DNA of 64,000 nt from Turnera subulata (GCA_028386065.3 MK814808.1:1-64000), one strand, 5' to 3'. Shown: positions 49,880-63,114, counted from the stretch's first letter. Numbers and translations: made by a program. The notes: a model not told the origin generated them from the letters alone.

Positions 49880-51332
49880 CTTGGCCTCACAAGGTTAAAA
49901 TAATTCCATATACCAAGATAATAGAATATGTATTTATATATTATATTCCAATATAAATACGTTAGAGCAAAATTATATTTTGCAAATAAATTTATAGCAA
50001 AAGCTTCAGGCTTTATGTTACTAGCAAGATAAATTGTACTTAGATAGGGTACTTCAGGACTAATCTAATTCTTTATGAGATTTTTCATCATAGCACAGCA
50101 TTTGGAAGCTTCTCTAGGAGTTCCAATAATATTTAAATTAAAAAAAACATATGAATTATCAACATAAGCAAAAATAAATTCATGCACATACTTTATACTA
50201 TGCACAAGCAAATTGGTTTAAACCATCAATTTAACTTAATTTTGTATATTCCCGGGAATTAGTTGCTTCGAGAAACTTGAATCCTTCAGGGATTCTCTTA
50301 TATACGTCATGATATATGGATCCATAGAAACATAGGCTGTAAGGGCATCTATTAGATGCGTTTCTAATTTTTCATATTATGCCAGACTTATCAAAAATAA
50401 TTACATCCACCACAAGGGAGTATATCTCCTCACAATTAATATCAAGTCGTTTGGGTAAAATCTTGTGCGATAAGCCGTGCTTTGAATTTCTCTATTATGA
50501 TTTCCTTTTTGCACAAATACCCATTTTTCAATCGACTGGTTCTACACCATCTGGTGTACGTTCTACAGGTCTGGAAAATATCTTGCTTCACTTGCGAGTC
50601 TAACACAGCCTTAATCATGTTTCTCAATTTGACCAATCATTCTACGCCTACATTGACCACTAGATGTAGGTTCATGATCCTCATTTTATTTAGCGCTATA
50701 TTATAAATAAAATAAATATTCCGTCGACGATTATTTCACGTTGGTTCCATCACATTCCTGACAGTGTAATTGAGATCTCATCATTTTCATTTATTTCAGA
50801 TACCTGTGTTACTTCTGGAACTTTATCAATTGTGTCAGAAGACCTCTTCTGGAGGACATTTAATATGAACCTCTACTGGAGGCCATCTTTTCTTATCTCT
50901 TTTGCTCCTTTCTCTCTATCGAGAATTTTGTTTTCTTTTGGAACCGAGTATATTCTACGCTTCTTGCGTACTTTAGATTCATTTGCATACTATTCTTGTT
51001 CTTCTGGAACATTAATTTGAACAGGGGCATTTGCAGCTGGTATACAAGATTTGGTCACTTTATGTGTCTGGCACTTGCAAATCAATTTTCCTGCAAAAGA
51101 ATCATCTTTTGAACTTCAGGTTCACACTAATTTGTTTGAGGATCAACAACTATATATTGATAATATATTTCAATAATATCTTGATCCAGCTGCTTACTTT
51201 CTCCCCCTGATGTTGGGTAAACTCTATCGTCAAACTAACAAATCTCCAATCGTTAGTCAAAGGTTTCAATTACTTTGTAATTGATGGAGATTTTTATACC
51301 CAACATCTATTCCCAACCTTCTTTAAGGACCA

Positions 51333-54300
51333 TGAAACGCCCGTGTCCCAATTTATTAATATGAGTTATAAATTAATTATAGATTGATCAAATTGCCCTT
51401 ATCCTTCCCGGGACACCCGTATCCCAATTCCTCCATTAAAGAATATATATATCATGTGAAGTGACCAAAATGCCCCTCTACCCGGGATACAATATCAACG
51501 ACATAATCAATGAACAATTGTACAACAACTTACACAACAACGAGTATGCAGCGGAAGACTAAACATAAGATATCATATATGCAGTGAACTCTATGGATCC
51601 GACCCGAGGAGAGGAAAGCACCGCCACCTGCTGATAAACCCTTCTGATCAACGATCAGCTAACCTGTGTAAAACTGTGAGGGGGTGAGACCAGCCACTGT
51701 CTCACCGCAGACAAATAAACCAATAATATACAAAACAAATCAACTACAAATACACCGGCAACAGGCAATAACAAACACAGTGCACAAACCAATTCACAAT
51801 ACACAACACAAGTCATCACCAGATTTTCAACCATCACTACCATTACTTATATAATTATATTTGTTATTAGGTTTAAACATTTTATTAGGGCCCTCTACTG
51901 TGTGCGTCGAGCTCGGTCCCGTCTGATCAGACAACCAGGCACGAAGCCCAAATAAACCAGGCACGAAGCCCATATAAACCATAGAGAGAGAGAGACAGAG
52001 AGAAAGAGGGAGGTAGAAAGGGGGAGGTAGAAAGAGGGAGGTAGAACCGGCCATCACAGGCCCACATGCAAACCCGCATGCCATCCCGAGGGGTATTACT
52101 TCCCGCTCGAACCAACCGGTCAACAGCCCCACAGTAGGATTATTCTTGTATGTTATTCAATTACGCTTAAGGAGTTGTACCATACGTTATGATTCAACAG
52201 TGTTATGTGGAATTTAATATCTTATTCACAAGTCCGGGCCTCCAGCCCACAATCCACCACACCAACACAACTCCATAAACCATGTTATTTAGCATAACAA
52301 ACAAACATGCTCATCTGGCATATCATATTACACCGGCACACAATTCACTTAATCAGGCATACCACATCAAAGATGTCATCAACATATACACTTTGCAATT
52401 AACAACGTCAGCACATCAAGCAAGCATGCATACAGCATTCAAGACCAAACAAATAATACCACATTATATTCCAGGACAATTAACCGAGCATTGTAGGCAG
52501 TAATGCATACAAAGGTTTATAAGTCCTCACCTGGGCCATATTAATTGTCTCGAAAGCCGATGCCTCGTTCCACATCAACATTCCTATGTCCATAACATCC
52601 TATGAACATACACACTATATAAGATATTTATTCATGACAAAAGAATGAATGCATGCTAATGATGTCGTCTTAAGCTTAAACTGTACACTAGGCCCGTTAC
52701 AAAGAAACTCTGGTCTAAACCCAAAATTCAAATCCAATTTATACCTGGGCCTAAGGCCCACATCATAAGAACCCTTTGGGCCTAAAGCCCATCTTAAAAT
52801 AATATCCATTTATTGGGCCTAAAGCACATTCCCCAAAACCATTGGGCCTAAAACCCATTTAAATTAGTTACATTTTATTAGGCCTAAAGCCCATCTCATT
52901 TACAAGCCATTGGGCCTAAAGCCCACTTTATTAGTCATTGGGCCTAAAAGCCCATATAGAATTAATATAACATTAATTGGGCCTAAGCCCGGCCCATCAC
53001 AATAATACTTTTATCGAACTCCCGAGCCCAAGCATTTTTCGGCCTAAAGATACTATGTACGTCGGTACGATTCCGGCCACGTGCCTCTCAACTCCTCTCA
53101 CTCGGTTTTTCACTAAATCCATTTCATATTGATACATCGATTTATGCCGTACATGTCATGACATGATCGGAAAACAAATTATACACATCATCCGAGGATT
53201 ACCGTGTAAGGCCGTTTAAAATTAACGTCTCGCCGGAGATGAGTCCCTCGCCGGATTCCGGGCAGCCCTCGCCGGAACAGTAACAGTGTCACCGGAAAAA
53301 CATCATCCACATGAATGCGTGAAATCCTGAAGTCCAACAAATAACATCCAACCCCTTAATTCCTGATCACAGAACACGAATTGAAATCTACACAACGGGA
53401 GAATACTCACCAGAAATCAAATCCGCATAGGCGGTACCGGATTGAGCTCCAGGGTCTCGGATCCGGACCACAACTTCCCTGAAAACAACCCCCCAAGCTG
53501 CCGGCAAGTCACCATTCCGAGCGAAAAGCAGAACCGGCCCCGAGACAACCGCTACTGCTCGCTCACGCCGCCATAGACACATCCACCATCAATCCCTCAC
53601 AGACCCACACAAGAACAAAACACGATGTCCTCATCGGACCGCCACCAACACGAACCAAACCAGACCACCCAGTCAACACAGGTGCGACATCAAGCACCAA
53701 ACCCGGTCAGTACAATCCCATCAGCAACAAGACCGAATTCAAGAGGGAAAGGAAAAGAAGAACGGAGGAAAAGAATAAGAGAAGAGAGGAGAGAAAGGAG
53801 TCGGCTTACCCGACTAATGGTGGCGACGACCTTGCCTCGGCGACGGCGGCGTCGAGGTGATTAAAGCGGCGACGCAAGGAGATGGGGAAGACAGAGGCAA
53901 CGTTGCTTACCCCACAACGGCGGCGCAACAACACCTCAGGTGGAGGCATCTTCGTCCCCTCGACGAAACCCAGCCCACGTAACCCTCCTCCTTCGACTTG
54001 CAGCAGCGGTGGCGTCCTTCAACAACAACAAGCGTGAGAAAAGGAAGAAGAAGGTGTCGGCGAGAGTGGAAAGAGGAAGAGATGGTGAATTGGGGGGGAA
54101 GACACAGAAGAAGAAAAGAAAAGAAGGAAAACGTGAGAGAGAGGAATGGTAAGAAAGAAAAGAAGAGAGTGGGGAAGGGGCGGCCGAATCAGACGAAGAA
54201 GATAAGTGGGGAGGAGAGAGAGTGTGTGAGGATTTTATTCCTAACCCTAGGTCTAGAGTTCGGACAGAGCACAAAATGGCGTCATTTGCACTCAAACGAC

Positions 54301-54636
54301 GTCGTTCCCTTCCCTCAGCTCCCCAGGTCAATGCAGCCACTCCCCACCTGGTCAAAACGCAATTTTTGCTGTGTTTTGAGCCATTCCGTTCCCAAAACGA
54401 TGTGGTATCAGTCTAAACTACATCCACCTTTGTGTTTATGTACAAATGCATGTAAGAATCCAAATTAACCTTGAATAAAGATTAATTCACACATAACAGT
54501 AACATTACCAAGGAAATAGAATATTTACCTTGACCTTAAATACCGGAACATTCCCGTGAGGACAAAGTTAGAAATAAATTTCCAAAATTTTTAAAAATTC
54601 CATAAAAATTAATTAACGAAAAATCGGGGCGTTACA
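51333..54636 (-). repeat. 3' LTR of the LARD-like element
   Basis: 3304 bp. It differs from its partner by scattered substitutions and by having two instead of three copies of a 22-bp unit (51937-51980). GGCCTAAAGCCC words cluster at 52745-52990. GA/CT-rich leader ORFs (53936-54468) are artefacts. Confidence 0.92.
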
Positions 54637-56070
54637 GTTCTACCCCACTTAACAAAATTTTGTCCTCAAAATTTCAAGATAAGTCAAGCAGCCAAGTGCT
54701 TAACTGACACAACAAGTGTCACCCGGTATCAAAATACCGTCGGTCGAACCACCCAGTAGAACCATCATGTCCATCAAATACATTTCCAAGCAAGAACTCC
54801 AATATCCCATGTCAAGCATCGACTTAGTCTAACATGATCAATAGATCATAAGATCAAAGCTCTAAACAAAGAATCTTATCCAATCATAATCAACAATATT
54901 GATACTAGAATCCATAAACCATTTCATTTATCATCAATCAACCAACTATATCCAATCTTATAGTCCATTAAGCACATCCTCAAATAACAGAAGTCAAAAT
55001 CGTAACCTAAGAAACAAGATCTTCACCCCCACTATAAATACCTCAAGACCAAAAATCCATAATCACTTTCATGATCTGAACCTCAAGTTATTTCCTTTAT
55101 CACGCACTAAATTTAACCAAACTCGTATATATGTCCCGGATCATACCTTAAGTACTAAAACCCGATCATTACCGAAATATCAAAATTATCATTCCTCAAG
55201 ACCCATAAATCTTTTCATAACTCATGCTCATGAATATATTCCTCAAGTCATTCTTAGCACGAACACCAAAGTTTCTTTGATAAGGAGCCTACAACATCAT
55301 TGTATCTCTCATCACATAATTATCTATCCAACAATTGGTTCACAATTCCCAAGGTCACCTCAAACTTAAAACTCAACGTAATCATACTTCCGGCATCATC
55401 ATCCAACACATGAATTATAGCCTCACTAAAGATTCATATTCAAGACTTCTATCACAATCATCATTAATACCCCAAATCTCGACAAAGTTAAGTACCCCAA
55501 AGTACCATTAAAAGATATTTCCCCAAATATACCATTAGATCAATCCTTAAATTAATTCAAGAAACCATCTCAACCCCGAACAAGATTTAAGCCATAAGAT
55601 AATTTCACAAGTAACTTCAAATCTTCAAATTTATATAATTAGACCACAAATAACATGATCACCAAGATCACATGAATCAGATATATAAACATCACATCAA
55701 ACGATCTCTTGACAGCTGTATCATCCAAAAGCAAACCGATGGTTCTTACTTGTATTGGCCAGTTCCACACAGACAAAAGACACAAGCAAAGAGTCGAGAG
55801 TCTACACCAACTCTGACAAAATAGTGGATTTTCCACAAAATAAACTCTACTACAGCCTAAGCTGTAAAGGCAACATGTCATTATAACGATAGTACCAGGT
55901 CACTCCGACCCCTAGCAGGTGCGTGTCCTCCACCGGATCCATAGTACGACTCACAATATGAATGCATATGACAATGCAACAGACGACCCAAAAGGAGCAG
56001 ACTATGCACACAGAAACACACAAACGTATTCACACATCCCAAAGGATCTACAGCCTGCTCTGCTACCAAC
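54637..56070 (-). other. interior of the LARD-like element, non-coding
   Basis: AT-rich, with repeated CCTCAAG, ATCA and similar words. The 156-codon plus-strand ORF at 54899-55369 has Ile/Ser/Asn/His-rich content, no domain and no clear promoter, and I treat it as fortuitous. Confidence 0.6.
56057..56068 (-). other. primer-binding site (initiator tRNA-Met type)
   Basis: TGGTAGCAGAGC on the minus strand, two bases from the 5' LTR. One mismatch to the common plant site TGGTATCAGAGC. Confidence 0.8.
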
Positions 56071-59000
56071 TGAAACGCCCGTGTCCCAATTTATTAATAT
56101 GAGTTATAAATTAATTATAGATTGATCAAATTGCCCTTATCCTTCCCGGGACACCCGTATCCCAATTCCTCCATTAAAGAATATATATAGCATGTGAAGT
56201 GACCAAAATGCCCCTCTACCCGGGATACAATATCAACGACATAATCAATGAACAATTATACAACAACTTACACAACAACGAGTATGCAGCGGAAGACTAA
56301 ACATAAGATATCATGTATGCAGTGAACTCTATGGATCCGACCCGAGGAGAGGAAAGCACCGCCACCTGCTGATAAACCCTTCTGATCAACGATCAGCTAA
56401 CCTGTGTAAAACTGTGAGGGGGTGAGACCAACCATTGTCTCACCGCAGACAAATAAACCAATAATATACAAAACGAATCAACTACAAATACACCGGCAAC
56501 AGGCAATAACAAACACAGTGCACAAACCAATTCACAATACACAACACAAGTCATCACCGGACTTTCAACCATCACTACCATTACTTATATAATTATATTT
56601 GTTATTAGGTTTAAACATTTTATTAGGGCCCTCTACTGTGTGCGTCGAGCTCGGTCCCGTCTGATCAGACAACCAGGCACGAAGCCCAAATAAACCAGGC
56701 ACGAAGCCCAAATAAACCAGGCACGAAGCCCATATAAACCATAGAGAGAGAGACAGAGAGAAAGAGGGAGGTAGAAAGGGGGAGGTAGAAAGAGGGAGGT
56801 AGAACCGGCCATCACAGGTGCACATGCAAACCCGCATGCCATCTCGAGGGGTATTACTTCCCGCTCGAACCAACCGGTCAACAGCCCCACAGTAGGATTA
56901 TTCTTGTATGTTATTCAATTACGCTTAAGGAGTTGTACCATACGTTATGATTCAACAGTGTTATGTGAAATTTAATATCTTATTCACAAGTCCGGGCCTC
57001 CAGCCCACAATCCACCACACCAACACAACTCCATAAACCATGTTATTTAGTATAACAAACAAACATGCTCATCTGGCATATCATATTACACCGGCACACA
57101 ATTCACTTAATCAGGCATACCGCATCAAAGATGTCATCAATATATACACTTTGCAATTAACAACGTCAGCACATCAAGCAAGCATGCATACAGCATTCAA
57201 GACCAAACAAATAATACCACATTATATTCCAGGACAATTAACCGAGCATTGTAGGCAGTAATGCATACAAAGGTTTATAAGTCCTCACCTGGGCCATATT
57301 AATTGTCTCGAAAGCCGATGCCTCGTTCCACATCAACATTCCTATGTCCATAACATCCTATGAACATACACACTATATAAGATATTTATTCATGACAAAA
57401 GAATGAATGCATGCTAATGATGTCGTCTTAAGCTTAAACTGTACACTAGGCCCGTTACAAAGAAACTCTGGTCTAAACCCAAAATTCAAATCCAATTTAT
57501 ACCTGGGCCTAAGGCCCACATCATAAGAACCCTTTGGGCCTAAAGCCCATCTTAAAATAATATCCATTTATTGGGCCTAAAGCACATTCCCCAAAACCAT
57601 TGGGCCTAAAACCCATTTAAATTAGTTACATTTTATTAGGCCTAAAGCCCATCTCATTTACAAGCCATTGGGCCTAAAGCCCACTTTATTAGTCATTGGG
57701 CCTAAAAGCCCATATAGAATTAATATGACATTAATTGGGCCTAAGCCCGGCCCATCACAATAATACTTTTATCGAACTCCCGAGCCCAAGCATTTTTCGG
57801 CCTAAAGATACTATGTACGTCGGTACGATTCCTGCCACGTGCCTCTCAACTCCTCTCACTCAGTTTTTCACTAAATCCATTTCATATTGATACATCGATT
57901 TATGCCGTACATGTCATGACATGATCGGAAAACAAATTATACACATCATCCGAGGATTACCGTGTAAGGCCGTTTAAAATTAACGTCTCGCCGGAGAAGA
58001 GTCCCTCGCCGGATTCCGGGCAGCCCTCGCCGGAACAGTAACAGTGTCACCGGAAAAACATCATCCACATGAATGCGTGAAATCCTGAAGTCCAACAAAT
58101 AACATCCAACCCCTTAATTCCTGATCACAGAACACGAATTGAAATCTACACAACGGGAGAATACTCACCAGAAATCAAATCCGCATAGGCGGTACCGGAT
58201 TGAGCTCCAGGGTCTCGGATCCGGACCACAACTTCCCTGAAAACAACCCCCCAAGCTTCCGGCAAGTCACCATTCCGAGCGAAAAGCAGAACCGGCCCCG
58301 AGACAACCGCTACTGCTCGCTCACGCCGCCATAGACACATCCACCATCAATCCCTCACAGACCCACACAAGAACAAAACACGATGTCCTCATCGGACCGC
58401 CACCAACACGAACCAAACCAGACCACCCAGTCAACACAGGTGCGACATCAAGCACCAAACCCGGTCAGTACAATCCCATCAGCAACAAGACCGAATTCAA
58501 GAGGGAAAGGAAAAGAAGAACGGAGGGAAAGAATAAGAGAAGAGAGGAGAAAAAGGAGTCGGCTTACCCGACTAATGGTGGCGAAGACCTTGCCTCGGCG
58601 ACGGCGGCGTCGAGGTGAATAAAGCGGCGACGCAAGGAGATGGGGAAGACAGAGACAGCGTTGCTTACCCCACAACGGCGGCGCAACAACACCTCATGTC
58701 GAGGCATCTTCGTCCCCTCAACGAAACCCAGCCCACGTAACCCTCCTCCTTCGACTTGCAGCAGCGGTGGCGTCCTTCAACAACAACAAGCGTGAGAAAA
58801 GGAAGAAGAAGGTGTCGGCGAGAGTGGAAAGAGGAAGAGATGGTGAATTGGGGGGGAAGACACAGAAGAAGGAAAGAAAAGAAGGAAAACGTGAGAGAGA
58901 GGAATGGTAAGAAAGAAAAGAAGAGAGTGGGGAAGGGGCGGCCGAATCAGACGAAGAAGATAAGTGGGGAGGAGAGAGAGAGTGTAAGGATTTTATTCCT

Positions 59001-59394
59001 AACCCTAGGTCTAGAGTTCGGACAGAGCACAAAATGGCGTCATTTGCATTCAAACGACATCGTTCCCTTCCCTCAGCTCCCCAGGTCAATGCAGCCACTC
59101 CCCACCTGGTCAAAATGCAAGTTTTGTTGTGTTTTGAGCTATTCCCTTCCCAAAACTATGTGGTATCAGTCTAAACTACATCCACCTTTGTGTTTATGTA
59201 CAAATGCATGTAAGAATCCAAATTAACCTTGAATAAAGATTAATTCACACATAACAGTAACATTACCAAGGAAATAGAATATTTACCTTGACCTTAAATA
59301 CCGGAACATTCCCGTGAGGACAAAATTAGAAATAAATTTCCAAAATTTTTAAAAATTCCATAAAAATTAATTAACGAAAAATCGGGGCGTTACA
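56071..59394 (-). repeat. 5' LTR of the LARD-like element
   Basis: 3324 bp, starting TGTAACGCCCCGATTTTTCG. It has three copies of the 22-bp AGGCACGAAGCCC-containing unit at 56675-56740. Features are otherwise as in its partner. Confidence 0.92.
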
Positions 59395-60519
59395 GACCAT
59401 CTTTACTATACTGTGGTGGAGCATTATATAGTGTATAACCAACGGTCCGAAGATGGGAGTTACTAGGTTCGTGACCATGATGCACATAAGTGTTGCTGCA
59501 TATAAAATACTATTTTCTCAAACAGTAATATTTCATTAACAATGGTCCTGCAATCAATTATCAATAATCCCCCAGATCTATTTGGGTTTATTTCCAATGA
59601 TATACATTATCCATTAAAGAAATGTACCAGCATTATCTAGACATATAGTCTAATAACATAAGTAGGGATATGTACCCGCAAGTGGCTTAATCATCAAAAT
59701 AAGTGCGCACAATGCCAACTTGCGTCACACAATAGACCATCTAGTCGATGCATCGTAAAAACCTAGATGGTCAACACGGCGGATTTATTAGTCCGTGTAC
59801 ATGTCCCTGAATTATTTCCAAACTTGCTGGTGATTCTAGGCCAATCTCATCTTAGGAAGGCCATATATTTAATTTCGCAGCAAACAAACACGTGGAAATT
59901 CATTGATTGTAAAACTTCTGATTTTTCAATGAATGACCAAATAAATTTCATGCATCATTATTGACCTGGGATGGCCCATCCGGTCATGCCAAACAATAAG
60001 TCTATGTACCAACTTCAAGTTGGTGCCAGCTTCAGGTTGCTATTTATGTGCCAGCCTCAGACTGGATATAATATCTTAGGAAAATTATTTACTAGCTTCC
60101 GGCTGGTGCATAGAAGCTATAAATCACATATCTATCTGCCAATTTCTAGTTGGTCTCAGCTGCGGGCTGTGCAAACTGTGTATTTAAATACTTAAAATTG
60201 CTAGCTTCAGGCTAGTGCATTCCAGCTTCTGGCTAGATATGGTAAGTTTCAATTACTCAATTGTTAGATTCAGGCTGCAATACATATGTCAATATTAGGC
60301 TTATTTCTGCCACTCATGTCGGAAAAGATCAGAATTATTGAGCAATAATTAAAGTAGTGGAAAACTTTTCCAAAAACAAAACCTTAAAGATTGAAAAGCT
60401 TTGGAGTTTACTGACAAATAATGCAAAGTTTTTAATTACCGAAAAATCTTCTGGATCTTTCGGAGACAGAAAAAGAGTCCACATTTGAAAAACTGACACC
60501 TAGCTGTCTATTCTCAGAC

Positions 60520-60527
60520 TATAAGAA
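60520..60527 (+). promoter_or_regulatory. TATA-like box of the antisense ORF, copy B
   Basis: TATAAGAA lies 59 bp before the ATG at 60579, antisense to copy B, with the same sequence and spacing as in copy A. Confidence 0.55.
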
Positions 60528-60578
60528 GGGGAGGCGGTTGAGACAGGAAGATGCAGAAAACTCAACAAGACAAGAAAA

Positions 60579-61262
60579 ATGCCTTCCCCAGCTACTGTTT
60601 TCTTTGTTGAGGGTGCCTCTCTAGGAAGAAGGAATAGGTTAGCTTATAGCATGGTGAATGAGCAGCAAGAGGAATTACCGAATGTTCTGGCGAGAATTCC
60701 TCGTTTAGTGTTTGTTGATGAACTTTATTCATCTAGGTTCTTTGTAACTCCTATGAAAGAAACATTCTTCCTAGAGGACTAAAGCAATCTAAGGGCTTCC
60801 TTTTATGGCTCGGCTAACTCTATTATGTTTTTCATATCTAATAGACTGCAGGAATTTCACCTAGAGCCTTCGTGTCAAATTTTAAATCAAAGCAGTTATT
60901 ATCAGGTTTCCATGATGGCTCGGAGCGTCCCTAGGGTGGCTGGGTTACCACCTACATGGCCTAAGGTACGACTTCTACTATGGAATTGCAGGGGTGTAGC
61001 AAGAAGGTCCCAAGATTTTGTGCGTACCTTAAGGGATCTGAAGAATCAGTACAAGCCCAACATGGTACTGATTACTGAGACTTTGTGGCAAGCAGGAGAA
61101 AATCATGGTGTAATCCCACTCTGTTTTCCTACAACGAATCGGTTTGAGATACCTGAAGAAAACAACATGGGTGGTATGTGGTTCTCCTGGAACGACAGTG
61201 TTAGGGTCAACATCAACAACAAGGCTCAGAGTTTTAGAGTCAGTGTTGTACCCAACAGATAA
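60579..61262 (+). pseudogene. antisense ORF 2, copia copy B (one nonsense codon)
   Basis: A 228-codon frame, antisense to the retrotransposon, is interrupted only by TAA at 60780-60782, where copy A has CAA. Residues 1-130 are of unknown family (ATVFFVEGASLGRRNRLAYS, RLVFVDELYSSRFFVTPMKE, MFFISNRLQEFHLEPS). Residues 131-227 (LLLWNCRGVARRSQDFVRTL, NMVLITETLW, NNMGGMWFSWNDS) look like the beginning of a LINE-type endonuclease/exonuclease/phosphatase domain, cut before its catalytic His region. It sits between the hairpin-bearing leader and the integrase remnant, where gag would be expected. The gypsy-borne relative is at 43057-43716. Role unknown. Confidence 0.78.
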
Positions 61263-61869
61263 ATATCTGTATAAACTTAAGTATGAGGACAATTCCTCTT
61301 TGAATGTTCTCCAGTTATGGATCCATTATGCAATAATAATATGCATATTTTCCCTTTGCCATTTTAACCTCATCCAGGGCCATAAGCACAATTAATTATA
61401 CTGTCTTATTCGCTTCAGGGAATAAAGTAGAGTCAATTCAACGAGATCCATAATAATCTCTTTTATTACTGTAAATGGGAGTTTCTGTTCTCTTCAAGAG
61501 TATTAGTTCTTCCAGAGCGTAAATATATGATCTTCTAGATCATAGTAAAACATGCGTTCTTCAAGAACATATTCAAACTTATGCTCTTCTGGAGCGTATT
61601 AAATCTTTTTATTTCGAGATTGTACTATCACATGTTATGTGAAATAGTTGACATCCACACATATAATTCTCCCCCTTGGATGTCAACTTGCATTGTCTTC
61701 AGGACAAATGCCTGAGCCATTATTCTAGAAACGATGATAAAATGCTGTAAAGTAAATAAAATAAAATAGCACATAATAATAAAACTGAAACATAAATTAA
61801 AATTATTCAATATATACTGGCTTGCACTTTCAGGGTAAGCAAGATAATAACAGTATCCATCATCGGATG

Positions 61870-62580
61870 GTCATACAATATCCACCTTCTGGTGGTCATA
61901 AAATATCCACCTTCTGGTGGTCATACAACATCTTTCTTCAATTTTCCTCAAAGATCTGCGGGATCTTTTGGCAGTAAGACATCCAGTCTTTGCTGTATAT
62001 TCGCTTTTTTTTGCGTCTGCTAGACAATTTGCATTTAAAATGCATTCAATGCCCATAACAAATTTCTTCCGGAAATTTTAAGGGCTTTCAATTAACATAA
62101 TTCTAAAATTTAAATAAATAAAAGACTTAATTAAAAAATAAATAAACATGGGCCTTTTATAAATTATCCCAATCAAAAATAAATAACCGAAAATTAAATA
62201 CGATGGGCCTTATATGAGCCCAAGAATAACGTAAATGAAATTAAAGCGAGAATTAAATGCAATGGGCCTTGTACGAGCCCAATCAAAACGTAAATGAAAA
62301 TGAGAAATTAAATATAATGGTCCTTTTCGTAGCCCAATAAATAACCGAAAATTAAAGGCAATGGGCCTTTTATGAGCCCATTTGTAATTTAAATAAAAAC
62401 ATAAACATAAATTAAACACAAGCATAATAATAGATATAATATACACCTACTCGATAAATCTTTCGGCAATAATAATGGCATAATAATAAAGAATATATAA
62501 TATATATATGCTTACTCGATAAATCTTTCAGCAATAATAATTGCATAATAATAAAGAATATATAACATATATAGAAAGGA
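61870..62580 (-). repeat. tandem repeats in the 5' leader of copy B
   Basis: A 28-bp unit containing CCACCTTCTGGTGG is duplicated at 61880-61925. Units pairing GGGCC(T)T with AGCCCA recur at 62140-62390. A unit of about 70 bp containing CTACTCGATAAATCTTTC is duplicated at 62440-62580. Confidence 0.75.
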
Positions 62581-62648
62581 TGAAAGTAGTAATAAGAAAA
62601 GTTTTAGAAATAAATACCTTAATAGAATAGAGACTCGTGCTGATAACG

Positions 62649-63114
62649 TGTTATAAAATTAGGGAAGATTTTCACTATTTGATAGAATAATACAAACTTG
62701 ATCAAACTTGATCAAGGTAATAATACAACTTTGGTAATAATAATACACTTTTGATAATAATATGTAGAAAAGAATAATAAATTTAGATGGAGGGAGATTG
62801 GAAGAGAAGTGCATGGAATGAGAAGAGAGTGAAATTTATGGTGGGTTGTAAGTGTATGAAAATGAAGGAATGAAGGGGTATTTATAGTTGGAAATGGGAG
62901 GATAAAAACAAATAAATATGATTAATATAAAAGGATAAAATCAAAGGGATGTTAGGTAAAGGAAGATGATATTAGGATTAGGACAAATGAAATTATGGAG
63001 GATAATTAGCCAAAGAGATAATTCCAAGTAGAAGTTTAGTGTATGGGTAAAGTATTTACTGGGGATAAATTCAGGTATGGTAAAAATAAATTTTACTGAA
63101 TGGTAATAATGACA
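62649..63114 (-). repeat. 5' LTR of copia-like copy B, shortened at its outer end
   Basis: It matches the partner LTR except for a 10-bp duplication (AAACTTGATC) near 62700 and loss of the last 23 bp on the outer side; it stops at AATGACA, directly against the GTATG target duplicate. On the minus strand CGTTATCAGCACGAG follows as the primer region. Confidence 0.88.

Larger units (their letters stand above)
51333..59394 (-). mobile_element. complete non-autonomous gypsy element (long LTRs, 1.4-kb interior)
   Basis: The 3' LTR is at 51333-54636 and the 5' LTR at 56071-59394, with a perfect GACCA target duplication at 51328-51332 and 59395-59399. The primer-binding site TGGTAGCAGAGC (complement of 56057-56068) lies two bases inside the 5' LTR and differs from the initiator-tRNA-Met site at one base. 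The purine tract TTAAGTGGGGTAGAAC adjoins the 3' LTR. The 1434-bp interior has no gag or pol, so each LTR is more than twice the interior: a LARD-like design. The near-identical LTRs mean a recent insertion. The autonomous pol fragment at 460-2324 has the same tract and LTR type and could represent the mobilising family. Confidence 0.94.
49580..62078 (-). repeat. dispersed hairpin array in copy B
   Basis: The hairpins of copy A recur here, inverted. Written on the plus strand (loops are TTCNR): AAATTTC-TTCCG-GAAATTT (62060-62078), TTGTC-TTCAG-GACAA (61693-61707), GCTC-TTCTG-GAGC (61583-61595), GTTC-TTCAA-GAAC (61556-61568), ATGATC-TTCTA-GATCAT (61527-61543), GAATCC-TTCAG-GGATTC (50279-50295). 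Where a copy A stem is imperfect (21243, 21216), the copy B counterpart often pairs fully. The gypsy element inserted at 51333-59394 is not part of the array. Confidence 0.82.
48854..63114 (-). mobile_element. copia-like LTR retrotransposon, copy B (nested)
   Basis: The 3' LTR is at 48854-49332 and the 5' LTR at 62649-63114, with a perfect GTATG target duplication at 48849-48853 and 63115-63119. The interior is related to copy A in order: 5' leader repeats, hairpin array, antisense ORF, integrase remnant, RT and RNase H remnants. It is broken by the gypsy element at 51333-59394. Its LTRs are about 2.5 times longer than those of copy A and unlike them. Sense coding sequence is decayed and no gag is seen. 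The 5' LTR has lost 23 bp at its outer end. Confidence 0.9.

Noticed and set aside
54899..55369. 156-codon ORF in the LARD-like interior
   Set aside because: Biased composition, no domain, no TATA box or poly(A) pairing like that of the antisense ORFs at 41860 and 43057.
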